Source of the DNA: Planctomycetota bacterium | GTDB taxonomy: Bacteria > Planctomycetota > Phycisphaerae > Phycisphaerales > SM1A02 | DNA: 9,019 nucleotides | Reading direction: 5' to 3' | NCBI GenBank assembly: GCA_027295435.1 | Contig: JAPUKX010000270.1 | Location: forward strand, 1-9,019 | Position numbers and translations under genes: made by a program | Notes under the pieces: generated by a model | Databases searched by the model: none | The model's input: the letters and a program-made list of their open reading frames with translations, nothing else | Told to the model about the DNA's origin: nothing | In this document: in pieces, positions 1 to 6,698 of the stretch | How positions within the stretch are numbered: position 1 is the stretch's first letter | Layout of the letters: each line of letters begins with the position of its first letter

Positions 1-110
1 GGGGGCGCACTTTGCCGCCCGCGTGCCCGCATAATCCGACCTCACGGACTCATGCCGATTCTCTTAGGCGCCGCGCGGTGAGTGAAGTGGCGCCGAGGCA
101 TCGGGCGAAG

Positions 111-154
111 CCGGGTCTAACGAGCCCCGACTTGTCGGGACGAGGAAGACCCGG
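111..154 (-). terminator. Nested stem-loop downstream of the SNF2-SWIM operon, possible terminator
   Basis: An 8-base outer stem (CCGGGTCT at 111-118 with AGACCCGG at 147-154) encloses a second perfect stem (CCCGAC at 126-131 with GTCGGG at 134-139; the outer five pairs with a CTTG loop are sterically realistic). The two stems are separated by 7-base internal loops on both sides. It begins 23 bases after the stop codon of the SWIM gene, where a transcript end would be expected. There is no T-run on the minus strand after it, so it is not a standard intrinsic terminator. It could instead protect the 3' end of the mRNA. Confidence 0.4.
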
Positions 155-176
155 GTCGGTATCAAGGCATCAAGCG

Positions 177-1079
177 TCAGGCGGATTCGTCGTCAATGCG
201 CTCGGCCTCGTCTCGCAAACGTATGGCTGACCGCGAGACGGCGTCGTAGATGCTCGCCAGCAATCCGAGCATTGGAAACTGGCCGGGCAAGGGCGTCGGC
301 CCAAGCCGGCGCAACAGGGCATGCGGCGCGTGCTGCGGCGGCCCCAAGCGCTTCAGTTGGGCCAGCTGCCCCCCTGACCGCCAAAACGCGTCCAGGCACG
401 CTTCGAGCGGCACCGCGCCATCTTGCGAATGGGGCATTGGAGGATCGGCGTATGCAGCGGCGACACCGTGGGTCCGCATGGCCCTGGCCTGCGCGAGCCG
501 CTCGAGGACCCGTTCGCCCGGCATCCCGCGCAGCGACAGCATGACCAGGGGATCGTTATCAATTCGTTCGGCAAGAAGATATCCCACTGCGGCCGCGTGC
601 TTGCACGGTTCGCTCGCCGGGCAGTCGCACTCGACGGTGAGCTGATCGGTCGACGGAACCAACTGCAACTCAAGCGACGCGAACAGGCTCCCAACCGCCG
701 GGGGCAGCTGGTTAGCCAGCAGCATGGCCGAGTAGAAAGCCTCACCAGCCATGGCGTCGATGATCCGCTGCCACTGCTGCTCATCAAGCGTCGGAATTCG
801 CAACTGCGTCCGGTACGGCTCAGCGGCGCGACCCTGAACGTGACCATCAACCCGGCCAGGATTGATCTGCAGCGTGATTGTCTGGCCGCGGCGAGCGTAC
901 TCCAATCCTTCGCGCAGCGGCCCCACCGACACCAAGTCCTCCAGCCGCTCCAACCACTGCTGCGAGATCCAGGTGCGGGCGATCGCCTCGTCGCCGGTTG
1001 CCCGCAATCTGATGCCGTTGCGCACAACTCGTGGTGAGAAGGGCTTCCTACCGAACGACCTGTTGAAGTTCGATGTCAC
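177..1079 (-). CDS. SWIM zinc-finger protein, partner of the SNF2 ATPase (YwqB-like)
   Basis: This 300-residue protein carries a clear SWIM zinc-binding motif, CxCx5CxH, formed by C151, C153, C159 and H161 (CDCPASEPCKH). SWIM domains bind zinc and are thought to mediate DNA or protein binding. In many bacteria a SWIM protein of this kind is encoded beside an SNF2-family ATPase (Bacillus ywqB/ywqA), which is the arrangement here. The N-terminal part has the usual look of this family (WLERLEDL, then GRVDGHVQG, the short beta-rich region before the finger). The C-terminal 130 residues are less conserved and lack a recognised domain. The start is GTG at 1079, preceded by GGAGG (1087-1091) at 7 bases. 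The start overlaps the helicase stop as GTGA (1076-1079), so translation is probably coupled. The product is cytoplasmic. The exact biochemical role is not known from sequence. Confidence 0.9.
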   Translation of the reverse strand: MTSNFNRSFGRKPFSPRVVRNGIRLRATGDEAIARTWISQQWLERLEDLVSVGPLREGLEYARRGQTITLQINPGRVDGHVQGRAAEPYRTQLRIPTLDEQQWQRIIDAMAGEAFYSAMLLANQLPPAVGSLFASLELQLVPSTDQLTVECDCPASEPCKHAAAVGYLLAERIDNDPLVMLSLRGMPGERVLERLAQARAMRTHGVAAAYADPPMPHSQDGAVPLEACLDAFWRSGGQLAQLKRLGPPQHAPHALLRRLGPTPLPGQFPMLGLLASIYDAVSRSAIRLRDEAERIDDESA

Positions 1080-4000
1080 GGATCAACCTCCAGGGCCGTA
1101 GCCCGCAGTCGCAGGATTTCGTGCAGTTGCTCAGTGGTAAGCTCCGTGACCCATTGCTCCCCCGAGCCAATGACGTTGTCGGCCAGGTGGGTCTTCTGTT
1201 CGATCATCTGGTCGATGTGTTCTTCCAGCGTGCCGACGCAGACGAATTTGTGCACATGCACGGTCCTCGACTGGCCGATGCGATACGCGCGATCGGTGGC
1301 CTGGTTCTCCACGGCCGGATTCCACCAACGATCGAAATGGAACACGTGGTTGGCGGCGGTGAGGTTCAATCCAATGCCGCCGGCCTTGAGCGAAAGGATG
1401 AAGATGGGCGCGGCGCCGTCGCCTCCCTGGAAGCGGTCGATCATCGGTTGACGCTTGAGCGGCGGCGTCCCCCCGTGCAGGAACATCGCCTCGCAGTCGA
1501 GGTCGTGACGGATCATCGCCGCCAGCAGGTGGCCCATCTGGCGAAACTGGGTAAACACCAGGGCCTTGTCGCCCGCCGCCAACAGCTCTTCGAGCATTTC
1601 GATGAGGCGCGTGCACTTGCCGGAACGGGCCGACAGCGGCCGATGATCATCGCTCTTGTGCGCCCAATCCACGACACCGGCGCCAGTAGCCTGCAACAGG
1701 TGGGCCGGATGGTTGCAGACTTGCTTGAGCCTGGTCAGCGTCGCCAGCACCAGCCCGCGGCGCTGGATGCCCTCAGCGCGATCGACAGCGCCGAGCATTT
1801 CATCGACGATCGTCTGATACAGCCCCGCTTGCTCCGCGGTGAGTGTCGCGTATTCTTTGGTTTGAACGCATGCGGGCAGATCAACGATCACCTCCGGGTC
1901 GATCTTGAGGCGCCGCAGCACAAAGGGTCGCACGAGGTTTCGCAGCGCTTCCGCCTGCCGGCGGTCTCGATGCCGCTCGACCGGGACGGCGAAGCGCCGG
2001 CGAAACTCACGGGCTCCGCCGAGATAGCCCGGATTACAGAACTCCATGATCGACCACAGATCGTTGAGCCGGTTCTCCACCGGCGTGCCGGTCATGGCCA
2101 CACGGCGCTGGGCCGGCAACTGCCGGATCGCCGTCGCCTGCTGGGTGGGCGGATTCTTGATGTATTGAGCCTCGTCCAGCACCACCCGCCACCAGCGAAC
2201 CCTCATCAGCGTGTCGTGGTCGCGTGGGACCAGCGCGTAGGTGGTGATCACCATGTCGTTGGCGGCTGCAAACTCAACGAAGCGCCCCCCGAGCGATCGC
2301 TGCGGTCCGTGGTGAACGTGGCATGAAAGCGAAGGTGCGAATCGCCGTAGCTCGGCCACCCAATTCCCAATCAACGAGGTGGGCACGACCAACAGGGTTG
2401 GACCCACCTCCGCGGATCGGGTCGGCTGCTCGCGCTCATACAACAGCAGCGCGATCAGTTGGATCGTCTTGCCGAGACCCATATCGTCGGCCAGGCACGC
2501 CCCCAAACCGTAGCGCTCCAGAAACACCAGCCAGCTCAAGCCGGTCTTCTGATATGGACGCAACGTACCGACGAACCCACGCGGTTGATCCAACTGAGGC
2601 ATGGCCTCATGCCCATCGACGGGGTCCAAAAGCTGACCCACCCATCCGGCTGCATCCATTCCCAAGACGGGCAGGCCAATCTCAGCCGGCTGAGAGCTCA
2701 CCACACCCTGGGCCATTCGCAGCGCCCCCAGCAGTGAGACCTCGCCCCCCCGATCCGCTTGCACAAAGGCCGCGGCGTTGGCGATGTCTTGGCGAGCGAT
2801 GTGTACCCACGACCGCCCGACGCGGACCAGCGGGGAGTGAAGCTGCTCAAGCTGCCGCAGGTCATCACCAGACAATGGCTGGTCTCCGATGGCGATCTTC
2901 CATCGGTACCGCACAAGACTATTGAGCCCAAGCGTGCGCGGAGCCGCGGTCGAATCGCCGGCAATCTCTGGATCGCGGTCGTCGGATGCCGGTGCATCGA
3001 TCTGCAAGCGCACGCCGAGGCGACACGCCGGCTCATCCCACCACCGGGGCACGATCACGCCAAATCCTGACTCCTCGAGCAGCGACCGGTAGTCTCGCAG
3101 GAAATCGGCGGCCTCCGCGGTGGTGAGGGCGATGTCGCTGGGCTGAGCCTCGGCCAGCGCCGGGGCGATCTTCGGATAGATTCTGCTGGCCCGGCCCAGC
3201 TCGGCCAACAGCAATTCCGCAGGCCGGTCGATGTGATGACCATCAACCACCAGCCCCGATGGGGAGGATTCCCAGACACGCCGGGCGTCAACCATGACCT
3301 GCCGCGGGTCATTGTCCATCACCAAATGCAGGCTGAGTCGCCAGCACAGGTCCTCGTCCACTGAGAGCAGATCGTCCGGGCCCGCGTGCGAAGGCGGCTC
3401 ATTGAGCCGAAAGCACAAACGGAACGGCCGGGCTCGTCGGGCATCTTCAAGCTGGCTGATCCATACCCGGATATCGCCGAGCATCTGCTCCCCGGGGCCC
3501 TGGGGCAGGACAACCGCGTCACCGTGTCCGAGCAGCCCCGCGAGCCATGCAACCTGCGGATCGGTTGAAGGATCATGGTCTCGAATCGCCTCGATGAAGT
3601 CCTCGCCGATCAAGGCCCGGCGAACGGTGGCATCGGTCAACGTCCCAAGGGCGTCATGCAGTACCCGCCAAGGCTCATCTGCAAACCCGTCGACCACCGC
3701 TCGGACGACTGGAGGCATCGCCGCCAGCAACGCGCCCAGGCGGACCTGGGCCGACTCATCATGCAGCCAAGGCCGCCACGCCGCTCGTAGACCACCACGA
3801 TTCGATTGGGGTTGGATCAACGTGGGAATGAATCGCTGATCAGCCAGCAGCTCGAGGACGAACCGGGCCACCGTGATCCAATACCGCAACGAATGACCGA
3901 AGTCAACGGCATCACTCGGGCCACGATCCTCGAGTCGAAGCACGGCGGAGAGGGCCTGATCGTTGGGCAGCGCAACGGTGGGGATCTCGAATCGGCCCAG

Positions 4001-4372
4001 TCGAAGCCCGGTTGGTTGATCCACCGCTCCGACGGCGCTGCCCAGCCGGTCACTTGGGCGAGGTCCCATCGGGTCGCATGGCAAGCGGAGGCGCATCGAG
4101 TCCAGCTCGCCAACAGCATCAGGTGCAAGCAGATCCTCCGCAACAAGCGTTGCCGCCAATTCGCTGGCCGAGAGGGCAAACGGATGGGCGGCTGGCGGGC
4201 TCGCCTGGGCATCCCCGATGGACTGCACGGAGGTGTCGGTCGAATCGCTGCCGCCGGAGGGTCTCGACGCCCCCGTGTCCGCAGGGCAGTCGGCCCCGGT
4301 GAGGTACGCCGACCGCGACTCCGCCCATAGCCCCAGGGCGCCGTGGGCCCAATTGACATGCAGTACCAGCAT
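1076..4372 (-). CDS. SNF2/SWI2-family DNA-dependent ATPase (helicase-like)
   Basis: This 1098-residue protein belongs to the bacterial SNF2 group that pairs with SWIM proteins (Bacillus YwqA). It should translocate on double-stranded DNA using ATP and remodel protein-DNA contacts, probably in repair or transcription. Residues 1-400 are poorly conserved. Residues about 420-540 match the SNF2-associated region, with the paired W444-W445 and a final stretch PLVRVGRSWVHI. The ATPase core follows: LRPYQKTGLSWL (Q-motif region), Walker A GLGKT with K635, Walker B DEAQ at 733-736, motif III TGTPVEN near 761, then motif V LKAGGIGLNL and motif VI QATDRAYRIGQ at 1024-1034. All are intact. The ATG at 4372 is supported by the typical N-terminus LHVNWAHGALGLW, though no clear Shine-Dalgarno precedes it. 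A tRNA-Lys gene ends 39 bases upstream and the SWIM gene overlaps the 3' end by 4 bases. Confidence 0.95.
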   Translation of the reverse strand: MLVLHVNWAHGALGLWAESRSAYLTGADCPADTGASRPSGGSDSTDTSVQSIGDAQASPPAAHPFALSASELAATLVAEDLLAPDAVGELDSMRLRLPCDPMGPRPSDRLGSAVGAVDQPTGLRLGRFEIPTVALPNDQALSAVLRLEDRGPSDAVDFGHSLRYWITVARFVLELLADQRFIPTLIQPQSNRGGLRAAWRPWLHDESAQVRLGALLAAMPPVVRAVVDGFADEPWRVLHDALGTLTDATVRRALIGEDFIEAIRDHDPSTDPQVAWLAGLLGHGDAVVLPQGPGEQMLGDIRVWISQLEDARRARPFRLCFRLNEPPSHAGPDDLLSVDEDLCWRLSLHLVMDNDPRQVMVDARRVWESSPSGLVVDGHHIDRPAELLLAELGRASRIYPKIAPALAEAQPSDIALTTAEAADFLRDYRSLLEESGFGVIVPRWWDEPACRLGVRLQIDAPASDDRDPEIAGDSTAAPRTLGLNSLVRYRWKIAIGDQPLSGDDLRQLEQLHSPLVRVGRSWVHIARQDIANAAAFVQADRGGEVSLLGALRMAQGVVSSQPAEIGLPVLGMDAAGWVGQLLDPVDGHEAMPQLDQPRGFVGTLRPYQKTGLSWLVFLERYGLGACLADDMGLGKTIQLIALLLYEREQPTRSAEVGPTLLVVPTSLIGNWVAELRRFAPSLSCHVHHGPQRSLGGRFVEFAAANDMVITTYALVPRDHDTLMRVRWWRVVLDEAQYIKNPPTQQATAIRQLPAQRRVAMTGTPVENRLNDLWSIMEFCNPGYLGGAREFRRRFAVPVERHRDRRQAEALRNLVRPFVLRRLKIDPEVIVDLPACVQTKEYATLTAEQAGLYQTIVDEMLGAVDRAEGIQRRGLVLATLTRLKQVCNHPAHLLQATGAGVVDWAHKSDDHRPLSARSGKCTRLIEMLEELLAAGDKALVFTQFRQMGHLLAAMIRHDLDCEAMFLHGGTPPLKRQPMIDRFQGGDGAAPIFILSLKAGGIGLNLTAANHVFHFDRWWNPAVENQATDRAYRIGQSRTVHVHKFVCVGTLEEHIDQMIEQKTHLADNVIGSGEQWVTELTTEQLHEILRLRATALEVDP

Positions 4373-4411
4373 GAGGGGACCGGCTCGCGTAGATCCATTG
4401 CTCTCGATAGA

Positions 4412-4485
4412 TGGTCGCGCTGGGACTCGAACCCAGGACCTACCGCTTAAAAGGCGGTTGCTCTACCTAGCTGAGCTACGCGACC
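4412..4485 (-). tRNA. tRNA-Lys (anticodon TTT)
   Basis: The minus strand folds into a complete 74-base cloverleaf. The acceptor stem is GGTCGCG with CGCGACC, and the discriminator is A. The D arm is GCTC/GAGC. The anticodon stem is ACCGC/GCGGT, enclosing the loop CTTTTAA with anticodon TTT, which reads lysine codons AAA/AAG. The T arm is CTGGG/CCCAG with loop TTCGAGT. The 3' CCA is not encoded (the sequence continues TCT), so it must be added by nucleotidyltransferase. It lies upstream of the SNF2 gene on the same strand, with no terminator visible between them. Confidence 0.97.
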
Positions 4486-4613
4486 CCAAACTGGCAAACC
4501 GATCAGTGTAGCTCAACTCTCCGTAGCGGGCGATCGCATTGGGTTGGGGTCTCCGAATCTCTTACCACCCGCGTTTCGCCGGCCATATCAAGCGGCGATC
4601 GAATCGAGATATC

Positions 4614-4708
4614 GACTCAGGCCCCCGCGCGAGGATGCCGATAACGCTGTTGCTGCCGGTGGCAGCGGGGTCCAGGGACTCAAGTCATGCTCTCCAGTCG
4701 TCCGATAA
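4614..4708 (+). promoter_or_regulatory. Two tandem GACTCA-N18/19-CCGATAA boxes, possible sigma-28-like promoters
   Basis: Box 1 has GACTCA at 4614-4619 and CCGATAA at 4638-4644; box 2 has GACTCA at 4677-4682 and CCGATAA at 4702-4708. The boxes are 63-64 bases apart. The eight bases 4637-4644 (GCCGATAA) equal the -10 consensus of the flagellar/motility sigma factor FliA of enteric bacteria, and TCAAG in box 2 resembles its -35 (TAAAG). However, the gap between elements is one or two bases longer than the enteric consensus. Both boxes point toward the lipoprotein gene, whose start is 160 bases or more downstream. The promoter reading is inference. Confidence 0.35.
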
Positions 4709-4804
4709 AGAGCCGGGATTTCCTTGATCGAACCCGACGGGATGGGTTGGAGCCCGCCCGATTCAGCTCACAGGAGTCGCGTGGTCTTGGCGGAGCCGAC
4801 GACT

Positions 4805-4818
4805 GCGACCACGGTCGC
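4805..4818. promoter_or_regulatory. Inverted repeat, possible operator
   Basis: GCGACC and GGTCGC form a perfect 6-base inverted repeat separated by AC. The element lies 51 bases before the lipoprotein start codon. The two-base spacer is too short for a stable hairpin in full, so a protein-binding site is more likely than an RNA structure. In such GC-rich DNA chance is also possible. Confidence 0.2.
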
Positions 4819-4868
4819 GCCCGCCGGCCTTGATGCCCTGCGGTCATCTAAACCACGGAGGCCAACGC

Positions 4869-6104
4869 GTGAACGCCAAGGCACTGTTTCTCACCCGCCG
4901 CCTGATTGTTGCCGGCACCGCCGTGCTACTAGGCGGCTGCGCGGCGAACAGCGATTCCGTAGCTCTAAAGATGGAGATCAGCGAGACACCTGTGGAAATC
5001 GTTACGGTCCCCTCGACGCCGCCTGGCGAGCCCCCCGTTACTGCTGGCCCAATCGGCGGCGAGCAGATGGCCAACTCCGCTGCACGCATTGATCGTCCCG
5101 CGGCGCTCGTCGGCCTCTACGGCGAGATGCTCGGCGGCACGCGCGATGCGGGCGGACCGTTCGATGGCAGCAGCAACATCGCACAAATCACCTTCACGGT
5201 CGAGGGGGCGTGTTTCGATCCCGATATCGACCGCACGGGGACGCAGATGGTGTTCGCCTCAACCCAGCACCGGGACTCCGCGGACATCTATCTCAAGACG
5301 ATTCCCGGGCGAACCCTCACCCAACTCACCTCGGACCCGGCTGACGATGTCATGCCGGTGTTTCATCCGTCCGGGGCCACGATCGCTTTCGCCTCCAATC
5401 GTGCCGGAAACTGGGATATCTACGTGATGTCCACCGACGGCGGACAACCAATGAAGGTCACCGACGACCCGGAGCATGAGCTGCACCCCTCCTGGTCACC
5501 CGACGGTGAGCGGTTGATCTACTGCAAGCTCGGGTCGAGATCGGGACGATGGGAAATATGGTCGGCTGACACGAAGAAGCCCGGCGTGCGGCGCTTCCTG
5601 GATTATGGATTGTTTCCGCAATGGTCCCCGGACGTCGCCCGCAGCAAGATCCTCTTCCAGAGAGCCCGGCAACGCGGCAGCCGGCATCACAGCATTTGGA
5701 CGGTGGACTACATCAACGGCGACGCCGTGCGCCCCACGGAGATCGTCTCGGCTGCCAACGCGGCTGTCATCAACCCGGCGTGGTCCCCCGACGGAAGACG
5801 CATCGTCTTCGTCTCGGTCGTAGAACCTGACACGACCTCAAGCACTCAATCTCAGCAGTCCGACATCTGGATGGTGAACGTTGACGGCTCCGGCCGAACC
5901 AATCTCACCGACGGACGATTCGCCAACTTCCAACCGGTCTGGAGCGGCGATGGACGCGTCTTCTTTGTCTCCGATCGCTCCGGCGTGGACAATGTCTGGG
6001 CGGTCACCACCGCGCGGGCGTTGGAGGCGTTCGAGCCGAACCCGGTCAAAATGACCAGCGCCATGCCCGAGCACGAACACGAACCAACGGGCCGGCAGCC
6101 TTAA
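4869..6104 (+). CDS. Exported lipoprotein with PD40/TolB-like beta-propeller repeats
   Basis: The 411-residue product starts at GTG 4869, preceded by GGAGG (4857-4861) at 7 bases. An in-frame ATG 39 bases upstream has no such site and would spoil the signal peptide. Residues 1-23 form a lipoprotein signal: positively charged TRR, a hydrophobic core, and a lipobox LGGC with C24 as the lipidated residue. A low-complexity linker follows. From about residue 115 on come at least five PD40-type blades. They are recognised by repeated pairs such as PSWSPDGERLIY, PAWSPDGRRIVFVS and PVWSGDGRVFFVSD, with DIY/EIW/DIW and NLTD/QLTSD at the blade edges. This is the propeller architecture of TolB. No pal, tolA, tolQ or tolR genes are nearby, so it is better called TolB-like than TolB. 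It probably acts in the periplasm, anchored to a membrane, as a binding scaffold. The ligand is unknown. Confidence 0.88.
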   Translation: MNAKALFLTRRLIVAGTAVLLGGCAANSDSVALKMEISETPVEIVTVPSTPPGEPPVTAGPIGGEQMANSAARIDRPAALVGLYGEMLGGTRDAGGPFDGSSNIAQITFTVEGACFDPDIDRTGTQMVFASTQHRDSADIYLKTIPGRTLTQLTSDPADDVMPVFHPSGATIAFASNRAGNWDIYVMSTDGGQPMKVTDDPEHELHPSWSPDGERLIYCKLGSRSGRWEIWSADTKKPGVRRFLDYGLFPQWSPDVARSKILFQRARQRGSRHHSIWTVDYINGDAVRPTEIVSAANAAVINPAWSPDGRRIVFVSVVEPDTTSSTQSQQSDIWMVNVDGSGRTNLTDGRFANFQPVWSGDGRVFFVSDRSGVDNVWAVTTARALEAFEPNPVKMTSAMPEHEHEPTGRQP

Positions 6105-6126
6105 CGGGCCGCCCGCCCCCTTTTTT
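6105..6126 (+). terminator. Weak intrinsic terminator after the lipoprotein gene
   Basis: Immediately after the TAA, CGGG (6105-6108) can pair with CCCG (6112-6115) across a 3-base loop. Five C residues and a run of six T (6121-6126) follow. The stem is short and separated from the T-run, so efficiency is uncertain, but the T-run at this position is otherwise hard to explain. Confidence 0.4.
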
Positions 6127-6157
6127 CGGTCGATCGCAATCGAAACCGATCGGCCGA
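6126..6157. other. 11-bp hairpin following the T-run
   Basis: Bases 6126-6136 pair with 6147-6157 in an 11-bp stem containing one G-U pair, with a 10-base loop. On the plus strand it comes after, not before, the T-run, so it is not the terminator stem itself. It could be a backup terminator, an RNA 3' or 5' structure for the ORF at 6193, or a protein-binding inverted repeat. Confidence 0.4.
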
Positions 6158-6192
6158 CATGACGAGCGGAGCTCACCAACAGGCAGGATGCC

Positions 6193-6516
6193 ATGACAAG
6201 TGCACAGCTGATGCCACCAGGGGCCGGCCGGAGATCCGCGCCACGACTGACATGGTTGCACCAGGCGAGCTGGGGCCTCCCAACCCAAACGCCGAGGCGA
6301 CAGGCGTCTTCGACGCAATCAACCATCAGACGCTTGGCCTGGCTCGAACAGTACGCCGCGGGCCGCAGCGAACCCGACGGGCCCGTTGGCAGCGACGTTT
6401 ACCTGGTGAGCATGCAGCTGTACACGCAGTTTGTCAGCTATCGGCTGATCCATGACCTGCTGGCTTGGGAGCGGGCTCGGCTGATGCCGGTAGCAGCCAA
6501 TGCTTCGTCGCGCTGA
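6193..6516 (+). CDS. Small hypothetical protein, 107 residues
   Basis: I do not recognise this protein. The second half (from about residue 48, RRLAWLEQYAAG, through VSMQLYTQFVSYRLIHDLL) reads like a real alpha-helical protein, and its codons end mostly in G or C as in neighbouring genes. The first half is rich in T, Q, P, R and S and looks less like protein. The overlapping +3 frame over 6252-6350 also gives plausible sequence (FDAINHQT). A frameshift near 6340, or a start further downstream, is therefore possible. The ATG at 6193 has AGGA only 4 bases before it, a weak site. No signal peptide or membrane segment is seen. It sits alone between the lipoprotein gene and xerC. Confidence 0.42.
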   Translation: MTSAQLMPPGAGRRSAPRLTWLHQASWGLPTQTPRRQASSTQSTIRRLAWLEQYAAGRSEPDGPVGSDVYLVSMQLYTQFVSYRLIHDLLAWERARLMPVAANASSR

Positions 6517-6698
6517 GGGCCAACGTGGTCATCGGCGCCCAGCCGAGGTCCACACATGGCAGAGGTCAACTTCACCCTCCGGATTCACTTTCAACCGAGG
6601 TCCGGTACAGGTCGGCTCGTGCGGCCATGCCGCTTCGAGCCTCTTGATCCACGCCGTCGCGGGCTTACCCGAACAACATCCCAGGCAGAGTCACAGTC
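6517..6698. other. Intergenic region upstream of xerC with four AGGTC motifs
   Basis: No convincing gene is present in these 182 bases. The pentamer AGGTC occurs four times on the plus strand, at 6546, 6563, 6598 and 6609, two of them within the 9-base repeat CCGAGGTCC. No clear sigma-70 promoter pair is visible before xerC. Confidence 0.35.

Larger units (their letters stand above)
4486..4868. other. Divergent intergenic region between tRNA-Lys and the lipoprotein gene
   Basis: This 383-base gap separates the minus-strand tRNA/SNF2/SWIM block from the plus-strand lipoprotein gene and should carry promoters in both directions. I see no credible gene in it: the open frames are short and rich in R, S and P. 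It contains two GACTCA...CCGATAA boxes (4614-4708) and a GCGACC-AC-GGTCGC inverted repeat (4805-4818). The ribosome binding site GGAGG at 4857-4861 serves the gene downstream. A possible -10 (TACACT on the minus strand, 4505-4510) sits 20 bases before the tRNA, but no matching -35 is present. Confidence 0.6.

Noticed and set aside
1..32. Possible start of a minus-strand gene at 32 (ATG with GAGG 7 bases before)
   Set aside because: Only ten codons are visible and they are arginine-rich and GC-driven; there is not enough to call a gene.
1073..2326. Long plus-strand open frame of 417 codons opposite the helicase gene
   Set aside because: It is the antisense shadow of the SNF2 coding sequence, whose motifs are intact; such open shadows are common in GC-rich DNA.
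4505..4510. TACACT as a -10 box for the tRNA-Lys gene
   Set aside because: Position is suitable but no -35 element is recognisable at 16-18 bases upstream.
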